64,000 bases of DNA, from positions 2,474,040-2,538,039 of the forward strand of contig JABAKD010000001.1 in assembly GCA_012845835.1 (NCBI GenBank), given 5' to 3'. Both the position numbers and the translations under genes were made by a program. Source of the DNA: Undaria pinnatifida (lineage: Eukaryota; Sar; Phaeophyceae; Laminariales; Alariaceae). Of the stretch, positions 1 through 10,362 are shown piece after piece. Below the pieces are notes generated by a model, which saw only the letters and a program-made list of their open reading frames with translations, ran no database searches and had not been told where the DNA came from. Each line of letters begins with the position of its first letter. Within the stretch, counting starts at the first letter, position 1.

Positions 1-33
1 TCTCACAGCTGGAGTGTATTTTTCATTTTATAA
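1..33 (+). repeat. Terminus of the C-rich tandem repeat family
   Basis: The first bases (TCTCACAGCTGGAGTGTATT) match the end of the repeat at 18239-19583 and, inverted, the ends at about 30645 and 35450. Similarity stops in an AT-rich tail (TTCATTTTATAATA). The body of this copy would lie left of the window. Confidence 0.6.
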
Positions 34-1970
34 TAGATGTAACACAGATCATGGGATACTTAGTTGAGCGCAGCAGGCTCCTGTCGCCCCTCTCCCCTAC
101 GGTAGGTGCCTTCATTTATCGTGAGAATATTCGTCATGTTATCTCTTCTCTCGTCGACTGCCATCGTATTATGCTTTACGCAAGCTGCCAGACGCTCTCT
201 GCAGTTGAATCCTTCCTTAGGTACATTTGATAAATGAAACAAAAGGAGACCCACGTGGGACGTGAGACTAGCACCCCATAACCGACTCTATTCATGGTAG
301 TAATAATGGTAGTACCGCATTCGAGCGTAGCCACTAGACCACCCGGCTCTACCCCCTGTGCGGCCTGTCCTATAATTTTCCTCCCTTCGATGATGACAAT
401 GCTTGTTGCTGTGTCTAATCAGCGAGTCAACGGAGGTACAGTATGAACAAATACACGAGGAACCACGAGGTGATAACTTTCCAACGTCGACAACCCTACG
501 CCCCCGCTCAGGGATACAGTTGACCCATTGTTTCGTACGTAGAGCTAACACCCTGAGGCTAATGGAAGGCCAATAGTTCGAATAGTTAATTTTCCGATAA
601 ACCCAGCCCAACTTTGCCTGAATGGAATGGTCGTCTACGGGCAAAATTTAAATTTTGTATTACTGTATTTTTGGCACTTTCCAATTTTCCAGGAAAGAAG
701 GATTTCTCGATCTTGGCCAAAACATCTAACAGGTATTTGAATTTGCTTGAGAGATTGTCACGCACAACCTGGATTTTAAACGCGTGACTTCCTGTGCTCC
801 ACACACTCGGTTCGACAAAATCAACGACAGCGCTGTGAAATCTGCATGTGGCGAGATCGCCAGGATATCGCACCCTACATTGATGTACAGCAGAGCTCAC
901 TCACAGCCTGTTACGAGTCGCGGACGGCGATCAGCCTTGTAAATAAAACACAGGGGGCGGCGAGGGTGTAAAAAGATGAGGCAAAGTCTCCACATATTGC
1001 CTCCAAAAGTGCAAAAATACATGGCTTCGCAAAGAGTATATTACAAGAACGGTTGGAATGAGGAGCGTGACAGACGCGTTCAAGTGGTCAAACTCCTAAC
1101 TGCATTAAGCTACTGCGTTGGAGGTTGGTTGTTGTGAAGCGGCCTCTCGTTTTGCACAGTGTATTTTCGTGAATATTGCGTGGATGTAGCCCAAAATCCA
1201 AAGCGATAGCTGTTGTATTATTGCACGTGAACCAGGAATAAGAGATCCCGATAGGAAAACACTCTCCATACCCGCCATTTAGGTTTCCGATGACCGGTCC
1301 CCCTATTAATAGGCATCTAACCCAATGTAGATGAAGACTACCTCGTAACGTAGGGCATCATGTTTGTGTACTCGGCAGGTTAAATACGTACGTACGTAGG
1401 TATACGTGAAAAATAGGAATAACAAAATTCAAAAATGAAAAAACAAAAATTCCTTTGCTATACAGTACCCTTCAACGGGGAACGACCCGCCGCAATTTTC
1501 AATTTTCAGGCACGGGCGTCGTAGCCGCGGTGCAACCTGTCAAGTAACTCGGGAAGGAGGGGCGATGATTGATATCTGTACTGTGGTTTTTGGTTCCATT
1601 GCTCTTGTTTCACTGCATGCCCGCGGGTCGTCACTCTGACAGCACTCCAGACAGCAGAAGCGTTCGTCTAAACTCACGATTACCGTGCGGTTCGTACGGT
1701 GCAGACAGCCCAACCGCTGTAGTTTGTAGCCGCGAGTTGGTTAGTTGTGGGGACGGGGGAACTCTATGCTGTAGTTGAGTGGATACCCGCGGCCATGTGA
1801 GTTAAGTTTGCACATTTGACCTTTTCTCTTGTGTGCCTTTTTCCGTATCGTGCGTTTTTAGGCGGGAAAGAGTAGTATTTCCCTGACGACTTTTGATTTC
1901 ACTTGGTTTTTCGGATCTTCCTAGGGCTCCAGCACCTTTGTGTGACCACGGACTCTAGATTTTTTACAAG
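34..1970. other. No gene recognised
   Basis: Only short open frames without family resemblance occur here. A short frame at 1569-1778 starts with a hydrophobic stretch, but nothing else supports it. A short TACG run sits near 1387-1400. I see no paired termini in this stretch. Confidence 0.5.
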
Positions 1971-2080
1971 AGTAGAGTGTTTGCGAAAATACGTTTCTAA
2001 AATTTACTTGCCTTCCGCTAAAAAATGTGAATTGCCTTCCCACCGAGTTTTTGGTGTGTTTGCGCTAGCGGTAAACAAAA

Positions 2081-3714
2081 GGGCAGTGGCCAAAACAAGG
2101 TGCACCTTGTCGGTAAATGGTCAAAGTAAGGTGCAGGCTGGAACGGCACAAAACGCAAGACGCCTGAGGCTGAATAGAGCCACATGATTGGTCGAAATAG
2201 CACCGCACCCTCCATAGGCCGCCTTGTCGGACGGTGCACCTTGCAGAGGCCACTCCGCTCGCCACGCCACCTTGCTTGGTCGCCGGCGGCACCTTGTTTT
2301 GGCCACCGCAAGCTAGGCTGTTCGCTCAAACGACCAACCCATGTCAGACCTCTCGCCAACACCGCGCAGGTGACGTGGACGCATACGTCCACACGCACGT
2401 GCATGCGGACGAACTTTTGGGGCCGCAGGATTCTCTCTCTCTCTCTCTGCCTCACACCACACCACACGCGCACCACACGTACACCAAAAGCACCATGAGC
2501 GCCGTAGGCGCCGATGGGCCGCCCGCACCACAACATCATCTCCTGCACCAACGGCTGTGACTGCGTTTGTGGTCCAGTTTGAGCAGTTGTTGTCCAGCAC
2601 AGAGTACATTTCACCACTACTACGAAACTACCAATACACCTAGACTCTGCTGTAGCTGCTACTACTGTTTGTGTAGACCAGAGTCTAGATCTCATATGTA
2701 GTCCACTTGAGAGCCGTATGTAGATATACCCACTTTTGTTTCGCCCTATATCGTTACAATTGTATCGGCGCGCCCTGCGACAGCACACCCGTTCCCTGCG
2801 ATTGTAGCGGGTATAGACTACTGCAGCGCTATCTCCAAATTCGGGCCTACACGCGAGTGTCCAAGTACCGAAAGTGTACTCGCCAGGAAGGGACGGCGGG
2901 TTTGCGTCTGTTTGTTTCCGTGATTTTCGTCATCCACGCCGCTCGAAATGGGCCAGGAGGGAGAGAGATGAACGGCAACCATTGGCAAACTTGTCAACCA
3001 CGAGCTACGCTTGCTGTACAGGTCTAAATACTTCAAAGTACGATATAGGGCGAAACAAAAGTGGGTATATCTACATACGGCTCTCAAGTGGACTACATAT
3101 GAGATCTAGACTCTGGTCTACACAAACAGCAGTAGTAGCCGCTACAGCAGAGTCTAGGTGTATTGGTAGTTTCGTAGTAGTGGTGAAATGTACTCTGTGC
3201 TGGACAACAACTGCTCAAACTGGACCACAAACGCAGTCACAGCCGTTGGTGCAGGAGATGATGTTGTGGTGCGGGCGGCCCATCGGCGCCTACGGCGCTC
3301 ATGGTGCTTTTGGTGTACGTGTGGTGCGCGTGTGGTGTGGTGTGAGGCAGAGAGAGAGAGAGAATCCTGCGGCCCCAAAAGTTCGTCCGCATGCACGTGC
3401 GTGTGGACGTATGCGTCCACGTCACCTGCGCGGTGTTGGCGAGAGGTCTGACATGGGTTGGTCGTTTGAGCGAACAGCCTAGCTTGCGGTGGCCAAAACA
3501 AGGTGCCGCCGGCGACCAAGCAAGGTGGCGTGGCGAGCGGAGTGGCCTCTGCAAGGTGCACCGTCCGACAAGGCGGCCTATGGAGGGTGCGGTGCTATTT
3601 CGACCAATCATGTGGCTCTATTCAGCCTCAGGCGTCTTGCGTTTTGTGCCGTTCCAGCCTGCACCTTACTTTGACCATTTACCGACAAGGTGCACCTTGT
3701 TTTGGCCACTGCCC
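2081..3714. mobile_element. MULE-like foldback element with 9-bp target duplication
   Basis: Two long arms, 2081-2754 and 3040-3714 (about 674 bp each), are near-perfect inverted copies separated by a 285-bp spacer. The element starts GGGCAGTGGCC and ends GGCCACTGCCC, and is flanked by the exact 9-bp direct repeat TAAACAAAA (2072-2080 and 3715-3723). A 9-bp duplication with long TIRs is typical of Mutator-like elements. The arms contain several GGTGCACCTTG/CAAGGTGC motifs in both directions, which could be transposase binding sites, and a short CT/AG microsatellite. No transposase is encoded; open frames in the arms are mirror shadows of each other. It is inserted inside the 1975-4785 element. 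Confidence 0.88.
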
Positions 3715-3769
3715 TAAACAAAATCCTGCAGGCGACGCCTCCGAAATTTAGTAGGGAAACGGGGATGTG

Positions 3770-3862
3770 CGCGATTGTAATATACGTACGAGTACAGCAG
3801 CAGCAGTAGTACGAGTACTCGTAGTATTATACGATATACGAGTACTCGTTGTACGTACTCCA
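3770..3862. repeat. TACGAGTACTCGTA palindromic low-complexity tract
   Basis: A run of GTACGAGTACTCGT-type palindromes mixed with CAGCAG/TAGTACG trinucleotides. Similar motifs recur elsewhere in the window, for example near 16375 and 16550. No coding signal. Confidence 0.6.
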
Positions 3863-4126
3863 GTCTCGAGCCTCTCGTTTCAGGTGCAGCAGTACCTGGA
3901 ACACGGTACATGCAAGCACCCAACAGACTACAAATCAGAGGTATGGCGGTCTGTCTCGCGCGTAAAAAACTCCTTGTGAGCAGGGACTACCTCATTACAC
4001 ATGCTACAAGCAGAGCAACGCCTTCCTCATGCGACGGAAGGGAAGGCGAAGCGCAGTTTCCCCATGGAACGTGGACCTGTTATTATTGCGAAGCACCACC
4101 CTGCGAAGAATCCGCAGTGAACGCAG

Positions 4127-4168
4127 CGGTTTAGGGCAGAGGAGTTTCCGCTCCTCTGCCCTAAACCG
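4127..4168. other. Perfect 18-bp hairpin with 6-nt loop
   Basis: CGGTTTAGGGCAGAGGAG (4127-4144) is followed by a TTTCCG loop and the exact reverse complement (4151-4168). It lies inside the 1975-4785 element. No T-run follows it and no gene precedes it, so a terminator role is not supported. Confidence 0.7.
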
Positions 4169-5588
4169 AAAGTCATGCCACGCTTCAGTCGCGGTGATGT
4201 TGGAGAAGCGCGGTGGCTGCTGTCGCACAGATGGACCGATACGAGTCCTATCTTGCCAGATGCGGCACACGATAGCCGCAATCAAGGCGCGTGGTGTCGC
4301 TCTCTGCGTTGAGGCTCCTCTCCGCGTGCGTGCGTTCGACTCCGCCAGCTGCGAGAAGTTCACCACAGCTTGCAGCAAGCGCTGAACCCTTGGTCACGGA
4401 CGCAGAGGGCAGCAACAGACGGTTCATCACCGGCCTGCTGCATATCTCTGATGCTACGCCTGCGCGTCGTGCTCCGGGTACTACCCTCTCAATCCTCCGT
4501 GCATTCGTATTAGTAGCTTGTGTTGTGTCGTGACAACAGCGTGGTGCTTCAAACTGGTCCTGCTTAGGGCGCTATAGACCCTTGCAGAGGCGTTCTGCCT
4601 CGGACAAATGCTCGGTGTGTTGTAGGCCAATGAAACAGAGAGACAAAATTTACCGTAACTTTTGATCAAAACCTACCTTCGACAAAGTACATTTTTGCCT
4701 TTTTTTCAAAAATTTACCGCAAATATTGCCTTCGGGACAATTTTTGAAGAAGTAAATTTCTAAAAACGTACTTTCGCAAACACTCTAGTGAATGTGAGAA
4801 AACAACAACAACATACCCCGCAATGACCGGTTTGCTATAGCCAACGGACTTTCCAAATATTATTCCTGGGCTACCGTACATCCCATAATTCACACTATAG
4901 TGGTTGATATAAGCTACATTTAAGGGCAATCACCAAAAAAGGGTATACCCGGTCACTTTCCTACCGAAAACGGGTAGAGTCTATAATCAAGTGAAAAGCA
5001 CACCCCACGAGCCACGCGATTGATCAAAACAAAATTTTACCTGTTTTTGAGAGATATTGTCCCGGGTATACCAGTAAATGGCCACTATGCTTGGCTTTCA
5101 CCCGTTTTTGGTTGTGTCTAACCTAATCAGATGCCTTCATATACTTTACACCCAATCAGAGGTAATATATTGATCCCCTCTATACGAACGTCGCTTTCGC
5201 TGGGATGGAACGCCATCGTGGTGCCTGAAAGAAGGGAGGTCTAGAAGTTCACAGCATCTTCGACCCCTTCCACTTTACCCCTGTCACAAACGTAGCTCTC
5301 TCCACCCCTTCAACTCCGACGGGCGAGCACCGTGGCCACAGAGGGCAACCTTTCTGGCTTATCGTACCTGCGTGTAGGCTCTGTGTTTGGCAGCACGAAG
5401 GAACTTCGTTCGGCTGTTGCGCGGGCGTATCTGGCAACCGGTCATGGGTAGAGGGCCTCTGGGAAAGGCAGTGAGTGACAGAAGGCGTACTCGTGCTCCG
5501 GGGCGCCCGAACCACCGAAACCGAAGCAGGATCTTTCGCAGTACTGTTAAATGATCATGTCGTACAACAGTCCATGTTTGACGAGTAC

Positions 5589-5859
5589 TGTTAAATGAAA
5601 GGTGGGGGACACAGAGTGCCCCATGCAGGTCTGCCAATTGAGCAGGTCCTCGGAGAGTACTCACTTTCGTTCCTTCGTAGAGATACAGCTTTATTCGTTT
5701 CCACCAGAGCCCGGGATAGCTTCTGATATCGGAGACCGTGCCTCCGATCTACTTCCTAACTTTCCCGAATATTAAACGCCAACCTTATCGTACGAAATCC
5801 ATCCAAATGATCTCAAATTCGGATATTTTCAGACCTTTCGAGGCCGCCGTATCTTATCA
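5589..5859 (-). repeat. 3' LTR of element A
   Basis: 271 bp, closely matching the copy at 15748-16016, with small indels and substitutions. In plus orientation it begins TGTTAAATGAAAGG and ends TATCTTATCA, so the outer base pattern TTAACA has decayed to TTATCA at the inner edge. The string GTACTGTTAAATGA occurs at 5585 and again at 5541, so the duplicated target plus the first LTR bases appear twice. Confidence 0.9.
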
Positions 5860-6778
5860 CTAGCCCACCCTGATGAGTCGCATATGCAGAAATATGGGAG
5901 ATTCGAGGAAACTCCGGTTCTACGAACTAGACCATGAGTCGAAGACGCGGCTCCTCAAACCCCACTCTCACACCTCTAACCGTCTGGCTACGGAGCCAGG
6001 AACACGCGCAGAAAAGCAGTAGAAAGAAACGCAGACCCTACAACAAGGCAATAGTCAGCCTTCAAAAACCTGCCGCATGCCGCCGGTGTGGCGGCGGGGG
6101 CAGAAAAGGCTCTAGAATCTACCGCATGCCGCCGGTGTGGCGGGGGGGGCAGGGAAGGCTCTACGGCAAACCAACCACAGAAATGGTACTATGACAAGGC
6201 GAGCCCTCGTCGATATGGAGGGGAACACAGGCGCTAACACAAGCAAGAAGTCATGCGAAAAACCTCCCGCGGGCCATCGGCAAGGCGGGGGGTTAGACGA
6301 GGAAACGACAAATACCCGGGATGGAAGGTGGCAACACGTACAGCCCCGCTAGGGGAGGAAGTGTTTAGATGAAAAAAAACAAAGTAGAACAAATACAACA
6401 CATAAAAGATAAAAAAGGACACACAGACCCGCACATAGCCCTGTACCACATTACGCGCGAACAGGGTACCCTGGTTGCCCCGGCTCTGGGCTGAGGAGGG
6501 CGTCGGCAGGGCGAAATTGAACAATGACGAAAATGCGACAGCCCTGCGCCTCAGATAGCGGCGTTTTACCCGAACCCTGACCCGGCACTGAGCAGGCGGT
6601 TCGGCAGGACAGAAAAGAAAATGGAAAGAACCGCCCCAAAACTCGACAAAGACCCTCTGGACACTACGAACAACCCAAAGACGAAGACGCAAAATTCATA
6701 ACTCAAAAAAATGAAGAACTATCGAGGAGCGGTGGTGGCTTGGAAGTCAACTGACCACGGCCCCGCCTCGAGATTCGT
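5860..6778 (-). other. 3' untranslated region of element A
   Basis: This lies between the pol stop and the 3' LTR. The bases next to the LTR (TCAGGGTGGGCTAG on the minus strand) are purine-rich and match those of element B and of the TRIM at 52272, so they probably form the polypurine tract. A GC-rich unit of about 60 bp containing CCGCCGGTGTGGCGG is tandemly repeated at about 6070-6165 and is recognisable in element B near 49870-49960. No coding domain is seen. Confidence 0.6.
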
Positions 6779-7504
6779 CTACGTTACGTTGGATTCCCGA
6801 GGAAACGCACTGGCGATGTGAACTTGCAAGCAACAAGGACCTCGTACGGCTCCCGTTGAAGTCGTGTAGCGCGCCGGGGGAAGAGGGAGTTTGATCGGTC
6901 CCGGGTCGTCCAGAAAGCGGACCAGGTATACCTTGTCCTCGGTAGTGCTCGCTCTGATTTTTCCAAGCCACCATAAACCATCGTCTCCCTGGTACCAAAA
7001 TTGGGCTCCCTTAGGGAGTACTGTGTCGTGGTAGCGACGGAGCCAATCGGCGCGGGGAACACAGGCGTAGCCCGGCGCTTGGAAACGTTCCCCGTTGTTG
7101 GGGGAGAGCTCACGCTGTGCCGCCCCGATCCGCATTCGGCGGTAGAGGCAATTGGTTTGGCGGTGCTGGTCCGGGGTCCGGCCCAATAACGCAAAATATG
7201 GGAGCGGGAGAGGTGAAGGTCCATTTCCCGCTCCTTGGAGAGTTCGGAGAGTCCCGCCCAATGCGTCTTGCATAGCACCGCGATGACGCCACGTCGCCCC
7301 CGTACCGACTGATGTCCAGTGATCTGCTCCACCTCCAGCCGTTGGAGGGGAGTCGAAACGTCGTCTTGAGTGACGTGGTACGGTGGGGACTTCTTGGAAA
7401 AATTGTTGAGCACATACTGTGTCAGCCCCGCCGGTAGGTATTTGGGCATGTCCCCGCTGTCGAGGGGGCTGGCACAGGGTTTGCAGCGCTCGATGACCAC
7501 ACAC
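6779..7504 (-). pseudogene. Pol C-terminus of A: chromodomain plus Tudor-like module
   Basis: Downstream of integrase, two overlapping minus-strand frames together give a chromodomain-like stretch (LEVEQITGHQSVRGR..., then THWAGLSELS and LSRSHILRYWAG, roughly 7180-7360). A second module follows (QFWYQGDDGLWWLGKI... then VYLVRFLDDPGPIKL, about 6850-7015). Chromodomains at the integrase C-terminus mark chromoviruses and direct integration to modified histones. The WWLGKI/VYLVRF module looks like a Tudor-type aromatic-cage fold, but this is a motif impression only. Several frame changes mean the module is not translatable as one piece. Element B carries the same pair. Confidence 0.6.
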
Positions 7505-7515
7505 CGACGAGCGTC

Positions 7516-8526
7516 TTAACCAGGCAGGTCGGAAGGGAGATCCAAATAGAGGAGGTTGCTCCCGAGCGGCGAGCCGTCCGGGGTCTCGGCGGCGGAGCAG
7601 GGACCGACGGCCAGGACCTTGTATGGGCCCGTCCAGTTAAGCGCGAGTTTGTCCTTGAGCACCTTGGCGTCGGTGTTCGCCTTCACACCCTGGCGGATGG
7701 TAGAGGCAGAATTGTATACCCATGCCCAACCACCCACAGTGAAGTTAGGTGCTGGACGCAGCGCGTCCACGAGGGCGGAGTTTCTGCGGTTAACACGGGA
7801 AACCGTGAGGGCGTGGTGTGCGCGGACAATGTCGTTCGCGCGCTTTTGCCGGTCGGTGGCCAAATCGCAATAGGCCAGGTGGTCACGGGTCAGACTCTGG
7901 TGTCCCACGACACCTGTGCGGTCGAAAATTGTCAGGGGAAGCTGTGGGAATCTGCCCATGTGGACCTCGTTGGGCGCCAAACCCGTCACCGCGCAGACAG
8001 AGTTGTTGTAAGCGAATTCTACGTAGGGCAGATGCAAGCCCCAATCGTCTCGTCGCTTGTTGATGACCATAGCCAGCATTTGTGCCATACTGTGACTTAC
8101 CCGCTCAACGCCCCCGTTACAGTTGGGATGATAGGAGCTTGTAGCAAGCTTGTGTACACCCAACAGCTGATATACAGCTTGTGAAATCTTGGAGCAGAAC
8201 TGCAGTCCGTTGCCCGAGAGTATGGTGCGCGGGCACCTCCACAAGGGGATGTATTGGTTCACCAGGATATTGGATGTACCCTCCGCGGTGAACTCAGCGG
8301 CAGTGACGGAGAACATGTCGGCCCAACGACTGAAGTGATCCGTGAACAGCAGGATGTAGGTGTTGCCTCGTGGTGTGACCGGAAGGGGGCCAAAGTAGTC
8401 AACACTGACGGCGATACCTGGACCTTCCGGCAGAGGCATTGTGATATGGGCCAGCGGACAGTCAGCCGTGGGGTTTTCCGCGCTTGGCACTTCAAGCAGT
8501 GGCGAGACCACCACCGGGTGCACCAT
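7516..8526 (-). pseudogene. Integrase core of A (open frame, catalytic Asp lost)
   Basis: A 336-residue open frame covering the RNase H-like integrase core and C-terminal region. The first catalytic Asp is in SVDYFGPLP, and the Glu is in CNGGVERVSH. The second Asp, normally in an SDNG motif, is SGNG here (GAC to GGC would explain it). The frame is otherwise uninterrupted, including the conserved TSSYHPNCNG and LPYVEFAYNNSV segments and the C-terminal KLALNWTGPYKVLAVG barrel. With one of three metal-binding residues lost, the protein should not catalyse integration. The zinc domain lies upstream in a different frame. Confidence 0.85.
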
Positions 8527-8881
8527 TCATGCCAATCCACCAATAAAAACGCTCCAGCATGCGCAACGTGCGCGTGGTGCCAAGGTGACAAGAGGCCGTC
8601 GAGTGACAAGCTTGCATGATCCAAGGGCGCATGAGCAGGGGAACGTCGATGCGAACTGGCTTGTCGTTTAGCAGGCAAGCAACTTGCCCCGCAGAGTTGG
8701 GTTTGTCAGACCTTGTTGGCGGTACTGTCGGGTTACCGACGAGTAGGACGATGTCGTCGTCGGTCCTATGTAGTCGACCCTTATCCGCCAACTCCTTGGT
8801 CTGAGAGGGATGGGCGATTGTGCGAGAGGTAGCACGATAAAAAGCCGGGCGGCAGGACCGATGGCCGGCCGGTAGAAACAT
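8470..8881 (-). pseudogene. H2C2 integrase zinc domain of A
   Basis: An open frame ends in MQACHSTASCHLGTTRTLRM and LERFYWWIGM, which provides the two histidines. A neighbouring frame continues as WWSRHCLKCQARK with the CxxC pair (about 8480-8500). Together these form the HHCC zinc-binding domain found N-terminal to retroviral and gypsy integrases. A frameshift near 8500 separates the two halves, and another separates the domain from the catalytic core frame. Confidence 0.8.
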
Positions 8882-9490
8882 AACGCATCATGGCGTGGCA
8901 CGTCGGCTCAGCGTACTGCTCTCACTTCCAATCGTCATGTAAATAACGCGCGACGGAATCAGCGAACCGCAATTCAGCAGCGTTGCCGAGGGCGTCCGAC
9001 CTTGTATATGCAGTCGGCGTGTCACCAGGAGAAGGCGTGAGCCGTAAGAGAGGGAGTTCCCATATAGGCTCTGCGTGGTCGCGGTCGGACGGTAGTGGCA
9101 CTGTGCGGACCGGCGAGTCGGCAAAAGCAGGAGTCGCGGCGGTTGAGTGCCAAGCATGGCGGAGACGGACACAGTCGAACAGGTGGTCGTGGCCGGGGCC
9201 GTCTCCCGTAAAAAGCGCCGGGATAGATAAGTCGGCTGTGCGATGGGCGTCGCTGCAGCCAGGGCTTCTGCGGAGCCCGTGCCGCCCTCGATGGGTATGG
9301 CAAAACCCGAAGCGAAAACGGTGTCAGCGGCAGGTGAAATCGACCCGCGGCCGGTACAGCCCTCGGTACTGGCGACGGAGGCAGAAACACGAGCGACGAA
9401 TATCCACGGGGAAGCAGAAAGGCCGTCAATCCTTATACGTGGCTCGTGTGTGCGAAAAAAGTGAAATGCGGTAGAGGTGAGAGGGAGGAG

Positions 9491-9650
9491 CCCACCCAAG
9501 GCGGCATGTTCAGTGTGGGGCACGAGCCCACCCAAGACGGTGCTTTCGGCGAGGGGTTCGAGTCCACCCAAAGCTGTGCTTTCGGTGTGGGCACGAGCTC
9601 ACCCAAGACAGTGTTTTCGGCGAGGGCGCGAGTCCACCCAAACCGACCCC
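9491..9650 (-). repeat. 36-bp tandem repeat between RNase H and integrase (A)
   Basis: About four and a half units of roughly 36 bp, each with CCACCCAA followed by GTGCTTTCGG-type sequence, encode a 12-residue repeat in a linker of the polyprotein. Element B keeps a diverged version at 46256-46420. The function is unknown; it probably extends a flexible linker. Confidence 0.75.
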
Positions 9651-9754
9651 TGGGATCGGCGAAGAGGGAGCGCGCAGCTCGCGGGTCCGTAGGAGGTAGA
9701 TACCGCTATCTTCAACGGGGTAGGGCTTGGCAACCCCACGGGGTTGAAGTTTGT

Positions 9755-10180
9755 CAAGCCATTGCGGTCGTACTCCGTAACAGGCTCTGCAAAACGGGCC
9801 AAAAAATCGGCGATGCCGTTGGCGCTGCCTTTGCGGTACTCGTGTGTGCAATCGAACGCGGTGACGAACTCAAGCTACCGCTGGACTCGTGCATTGGGTC
9901 CCCACTTTGCCAGTGCTCTCCTGTGTCTTGTGGCCGGAGGATATGCGGAACATTGTTCTCTACAGTATCCTCGGAGGTGTTTGGTAGCCCAAACAATGCT
10001 GCAGGTCCCCAAATCTAGATAAGAGTCCAGTGCCTCTCCGAGTCGAGCGTTGCTCAACTGATATACGCGTTTTTCATAGTGAACGAAACGTCGTGGTCAC
10101 AGTACCCTTGACAAAACAGGGGCCGTGTTCTGACAGCGCAAAGTCAGGGGCGACGCCCGAAGTTATCTCCAAACCTCCAC
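9755..10180 (-). pseudogene. RNase H domain of A
   Basis: Pieces in several minus-strand frames match the Ty3/gypsy RNase H: a GVAPDFALSEHGP start, ...ATLD..., DLGTCSIVWATKHLRGYC, NARVQR, then EYRKGSANGIADF. Element B gives the same order more clearly (ISRATLDTERHWAP, RLRGYCGG, KVGTLNARVQR, EYRKGSTNGIADF). Such domains degrade the RNA strand during reverse transcription. At least three frame breaks make this copy non-functional. The domain follows NADAR after only about 180 bp, so the usual palm and connection regions of reverse transcriptase are not in front of it. Confidence 0.75.
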
Positions 10181-10362
10181 GGCTTTTAATTGGCCAACGC
10201 GCCCGAGAAATGGATCGGATGGTAGAAGGGGAAGCTTTGCGAGAGCTGGCCGCTGTGAACGGTCCGGTTGCGGCGCGGACGAGATTTCTTGGTTCTTGCA
10301 CTCGCAGTGCAGGTGCGAAACCGACTAGGGGAGGCCGGGTGCGCCGACCCGGTCTCATTGTC

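Larger units (their letters stand above)
1975..4785. mobile_element. TIR DNA element (non-autonomous), host of a nested MULE
   Basis: The ends are inverted repeats of about 38 bp: the left begins GAGTGTTTGCGAAAATACG at 1975, and the reverse complement of the right end (about 4748-4785) reads GAGTGTTTGCGAAAGTACG. TA flanks both ends (1973-1974 and 4786-4787); AGT read one base outward fits equally well. Beyond the TIR both sides share AT-rich subterminal motifs. No transposase frame is visible. Removing the nested 2081-3714 element leaves about 1.2 kb of non-coding interior. The superfamily is uncertain: a TA duplication would suggest Tc1/mariner, but the terminal bases are not typical. Confidence 0.6.

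Noticed and set aside
1569-1778. Short frame with a hydrophobic, signal-peptide-like start
   Set aside because: Only 69 codons, no cleavage context conserved, no homologous copy; a chance frame is more likely.
2018-2788. Long minus-strand open frame (256 codons), with mirrored frames at 2874-3482
   Set aside because: It lies in the inverted arms of the MULE foldback and has a mirror image in the other arm; composition follows the CT/AG and GGTGCACC repeats, with no domain.
4127-4168. Hairpin with TTTAGGG/CCCTAAA, considered as telomeric or terminator sequence
   Set aside because: Only one heptamer per arm, no tandem telomere array, no T-run and no upstream gene.
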